From Verrucomicrobiales bacterium (GTDB lineage Bacteria; Verrucomicrobiota; Verrucomicrobiia; Limisphaerales; J093): DNA of 64,000 nucleotides. The notes beneath the pieces were generated by a model. The model saw only the letters and a list, made by a program, of their open reading frames with translations. It searched no databases and was not told the DNA's origin. Shown piece after piece: positions 61,593 to 64,000 of the stretch; positions within the stretch are counted from its first letter, which is position 1; every line of letters begins with the position of its first letter. Location of the stretch: assembly GCA_024233305.1 (NCBI GenBank), contig JACKPV010000026.1:186001-250000 (forward strand). Reading direction: 5' to 3'. A program made the position numbers and the translations under genes.

Positions 61593-62195
61593 TCAGGCGA
61601 GTGGAGCGCGGCCCTCGAGGGCGCGACCGAGGGTGAGTTCGTCGGCGTATTCGAGCCCCGTCCCGGCCGGCAACCCATGCGCGAGCCGGGTGACCCTCAC
61701 GCCGCGGGGTTTCAGTCGTTGCGCGAGATAATGGCTGGTGGCGTCCCCTTCGACGTCGGTCGGGAGGGCGAGGATGACTTCGCGGACGCGTTCCGGTGTG
61801 AGACGGTTTTCGAGTTCGCGGATGCGGAGATCCTCGGGTTCGACGCCGCTGAGCGGGGAGAGTTTGCCGCCGAGCACGTGAAAACGCCCGCGGAACACCC
61901 CGGCTCGTTCGACGAGGAGGACATCCACCGGACGCTCGACGACGCAAACGATCTCCGGATCACGCCGCGGATCGTCGCACAGGTCGCACCGCGGCGTTTC
62001 GGCCAGGCCGCCGCAGCATTCGCAGAGCCGGACCTGATCGCGCGCGGCCTGGATGGCGAGCACGAGTTGATCGGAGTTGCCGCGTTCGGAGAGGACGAGG
62101 TGCAGGGCCAGCCGTTCCGCCGAGCGCGGGCCGATGCCGGGCAGGCGGTTCAAGGCCGCGATCAGCGCGGCCAGCGATGGGGGAAGCGAAGCCAA
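61593..62195 (-). CDS. recR: Recombination mediator RecR
   Basis: 200 aa with a TTG start at 62195, the only start before the conserved N-terminus SLAALIAALNRLPGIGPRSAERLA (helix-hairpin-helix). Zinc finger Cys58, Cys61, Cys70 and Cys73. Toprim domain IVCVVERPVDVLLVERAGVFRGRFHVLGG and DVEGDATSHYLAQRL. RecR with RecO/RecF loads RecA onto SSB-coated DNA. It forms the conserved dnaX-ybaB-recR cluster, with ybaB 41 bases upstream. Confidence 0.97.
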   Translation of the reverse strand: MASLPPSLAALIAALNRLPGIGPRSAERLALHLVLSERGNSDQLVLAIQAARDQVRLCECCGGLAETPRCDLCDDPRRDPEIVCVVERPVDVLLVERAGVFRGRFHVLGGKLSPLSGVEPEDLRIRELENRLTPERVREVILALPTDVEGDATSHYLAQRLKPRGVRVTRLAHGLPAGTGLEYADELTLGRALEGRAPLA

Positions 62196-62236
62196 GCGAA
62201 GAGGGCGCGGACGCCGCGGGGTGGCGGAAGGCCGGC

Positions 62237-62548
62237 CTACATCAAGCCGGGCAAGCTCATCCCGCCCGTCAGGCGGCCCATTTCCTCGCGGGTGGTGTCG
62301 GAGACCTTCTGCAGCGCCTGGTTCATGGCGGCTTTGATGGCCCCGGCCACGAACTCGGGATCGGGATCCTGGAGCAACGCCGGGGACAACTCGATCTTGG
62401 TGACCTCATAGCCGCAAGTGACGGTGACCTTGACGGCGCCGCCGCCGGCTTCGGCTTCCACGGTGCGGGACGCGAGTTCGTCCTGCATTTGCTGCATGTT
62501 GCGCTGCATCGCGGCAGCCTGCTTCATCAGTTTGGCGATGTTGGCCAT
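62237..62548 (-). CDS. YbaB/EbfC family nucleoid-associated protein
   Basis: 103 aa with the family pattern: N-terminal helix MANIAKLMKQAAAMQRNMQQMQ, then VEAEAGGGAVKVTVTCGYEVTKIEL and FVAGAIKAAMNQALQKV. It forms a tweezer-like dimer that binds DNA. Six bases separate it from dnaX upstream; the dnaX-ybaB-recR order is widely conserved. Confidence 0.96.
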   Translation of the reverse strand: MANIAKLMKQAAAMQRNMQQMQDELASRTVEAEAGGGAVKVTVTCGYEVTKIELSPALLQDPDPEFVAGAIKAAMNQALQKVSDTTREEMGRLTGGMSLPGLM

Positions 62549-62554
62549 GATTGA

Positions 62555-64000
62555 TCAGTTCGAGTCGGAGTTGGACTGGCCCGGCGGAATCACCTGGACG
62601 ATCCGGGCTTTGAATACGTCGAGGGCCTCCTGGATCTTCGGGTCCTGCTTGAAGGTCGCGGGATCGAAAACCGCCAGCGCGGGCGAAGCCGGTGCAGGCT
62701 CGGGAGCAGGTTCAGGAGCGGGTTCGGGTTCGGCCCCCGCTTGCGGGGCCGGGGCGCTCCCACGGGCTGCCTTCGCTGCCGTCGGTCGCCGCGGTGCCGC
62801 GACCTTCGCGGAGTTGGAGGCCTCCTGGAACCGCACCTGACACCCGGGGCAGCCTTGCTGTTCGAGGAATCGGCCGAGCAACGCCTGGTTCTTCGGGTTG
62901 TCCACCAGCGGAATGAACTCGGCGCCCGTCGCGTCGAAGCCCAGGGTCAGCAGCCCGTCGGTCAAGCTGACCGGCGCGGCCTTCGCGAGATAGCGGTAGG
63001 CAAAGGCCTTGCCGGATTTCAGGGCCTCGAGCACGCGCGTCCAGAGGGCTTCCAGTGCTTCCCCGTCCAGGCTGGGACCGCCCCCGACGGGCACGGGTGC
63101 TGCGGATGGGCTGGGGGTCGGCGGGCGGACTGCTTCCGGGGGCGAAGCCGCGGCGGGCATCGGCGCGGGGACGGGATCTTCGCGCACGGCGGGGGCGGGA
63201 TCGGCCTGCGTTCGGGCGACCGTGGGGCGTCGGGTGGCGGGAGCGGTGGGTGGCACCGCCGGGGCGGCGGCGGCGCCTCCGGGAGCACCGCGCAGGGTGT
63301 TGAGTTCCTTCAGCACCGCATCGAGGCTGGTCGCGTTGCGGGCTTCGCTGGCACGCATCAACGTCACCTCGAGCATGATCTTCTTCGAGATCGCGTCGCG
63401 GAACCGCCCCTCGCTCTCGGACAACACTTCGAGCACCCGCGTCAAGCCGGCGGTGGAAGCGAGGTCCAGCTGTCCGCGCAGTTCAGCGGTCTCGACCTCG
63501 GTCGTTTCGAGCCAGTCCGCCCGGCCTTCGCCAACTTTGAGAATCAGCAGGTTGCGGAAGTGTTCGAGCAGGTCCGAAAGCAGCCGGCCCAGGTCCTTGC
63601 CATTTTTTGCGAGCTCGTCGACCTCCCGCAGCACGGCAGTTTGATCCCCTTCGAGCACGGCGGTGGCGAGACCGGTGATTTGCGCGCGTGCGGTGAGTCC
63701 AAACATCGACAGGACGTCGGCCTCGACAATCTGTTGGCCGCAGAAACTGATGAGCTGATCGAGGGTGGATTCCGCGTCCCGCATACAGCCGTCGGCGCCC
63801 CGCGCGATGGCCTGCAAAGCGGCCGGCTCGACCTCGACCTCCTCCTGGGCGCTGATGGCAGCCAGGTGCTTGACGATGAGCGCGGAGGGAATGCGCCGGA
63901 GATCGAAGCGCTGACACCGTGAGAGGATCGTGGGCAGGACCTTCTCGGGATCGGTCGTGGCGAACATGAACTTCACGTGCGCCGGTGGCTCTTCGAGCGT
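62555..64000 (-). CDS. dnaX: DNA polymerase III subunit tau/gamma, C-terminal part
   Basis: The gene continues beyond the window; the visible frame starts TLEEPPAHVKFMFATTDPEK, the conserved end of the AAA+ domain II sensor region (FATTDPEKVLPTILSRCQRFDLRRI). Then comes domain III (GADGCMRDAESTLDQLISF, ISKKIMLEVTLMRASEA), a long Pro/Ala-rich linker and a C-terminal part with VFKARIVQVIPP. This is the clamp-loader subunit. No A-rich slippery sequence for making the short gamma form is seen in the visible part. Window-edge truncation only. Confidence 0.95.
   Translation of the reverse strand, partial: TLEEPPAHVKFMFATTDPEKVLPTILSRCQRFDLRRIPSALIVKHLAAISAQEEVEVEPAALQAIARGADGCMRDAESTLDQLISFCGQQIVEADVLSMFGLTARAQITGLATAVLEGDQTAVLREVDELAKNGKDLGRLLSDLLEHFRNLLILKVGEGRADWLETTEVETAELRGQLDLASTAGLTRVLEVLSESEGRFRDAISKKIMLEVTLMRASEARNATSLDAVLKELNTLRGAPGGAAAAPAVPPTAPATRRPTVARTQADPAPAVREDPVPAPMPAAASPPEAVRPPTPSPSAAPVPVGGGPSLDGEALEALWTRVLEALKSGKAFAYRYLAKAAPVSLTDGLLTLGFDATGAEFIPLVDNPKNQALLGRFLEQQGCPGCQVRFQEASNSAKVAAPRRPTAAKAARGSAPAPQAGAEPEPAPEPAPEPAPASPALAVFDPATFKQDPKIQEALDVFKARIVQVIPPGQSNSDSN

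Overview
The window is G+C-rich bacterial chromosome (roughly two thirds G+C by eye) that looks like Verrucomicrobiota, probably the Limisphaera/Pedosphaera side of the phylum. This placement is inferred from the gene mix, not measured. The indicators are an H-X9-DG type pseudopilin, a PEP-CTERM protein, a DUF1080-ThuA fusion, a secreted GH29 fucosidase, an ECF-like sigma factor with the FxTTxW start, a Ser/Thr kinase-WD40 protein, a DUF1702 protein and very large secreted beta-rich proteins. Housekeeping genes (purD, prfB, trpC, trxB, guaB, recR, dnaX) are scattered singly among accessory genes. One tRNA-Leu(CAA) is present.

Layout. 1-3.1 kb: a composite repeat, an ankyrin lipoprotein and an acyltransferase-3 membrane enzyme with ankyrin repeats inserted in a loop. 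3.2-8.8 kb: a 1,864-residue subtilisin-like surface protein, divergent from a PQQ-propeller protein, yjbQ and purD (9-12.4 kb). 12.5-17.1 kb: an S41-like protein that has lost its catalytic residues, prfB with its programmed frameshift, a small lipoprotein, trpC and an MGMT-family protein. 17.3-29.6 kb: a 939-residue secreted protein, then a co-oriented set of sigma factor, kinase-WD40, tail-fibre-like protein, M6-like metalloprotease and a DUF642-like protein. This set is flanked by direct repeats of about 0.3 kb, because the 3' end of the 939-residue gene reappears at 29.3-29.6 kb. 29.7-36 kb: ThuA/DUF1080 protein, zinc-finger protein plus CoA-disulfide reductase/rhodanese, a frameshifted REP-associated transposase, an agmatinase-family enzyme and tRNA-Leu. 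36.2-44.7 kb: HEAT-thioredoxin protein, PagL-like deacylase, fucosidase, LamG surface protein and pseudopilin. 45.7-48.9 kb: trxB, then an exbB-exbD-TonB-slot-zinc ribbon operon. 48.9-57.5 kb: guaB, aas with an Lnt-like gene, an orphan DNA methyltransferase and a UbiA prenyltransferase. 58.4-64 kb: PEP-CTERM protein, DUF1702 protein, HAD phosphatase, recR, ybaB and dnaX (cut by the window edge).

Two structural themes stand out. First, a family of intergenic composite repeats (six sites) carries GTAG-prefixed palindromes like REP elements, sits at gene 3' ends and in three cases supplies the stop codon of the neighbouring gene. A decayed transposase of the REP-associated (RAYT) type lies in the same window. 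Second, four large secreted proteins share a C-terminal region of about 70 residues ending in F-[YF]-R-[LIV], which may be a sorting or anchoring domain distinct from PEP-CTERM.

Coordinates were derived from reading frames by eye. Start sites were moved inward from the longest frame where a signal peptide, a family N-terminus or a Shine-Dalgarno sequence argued for it.
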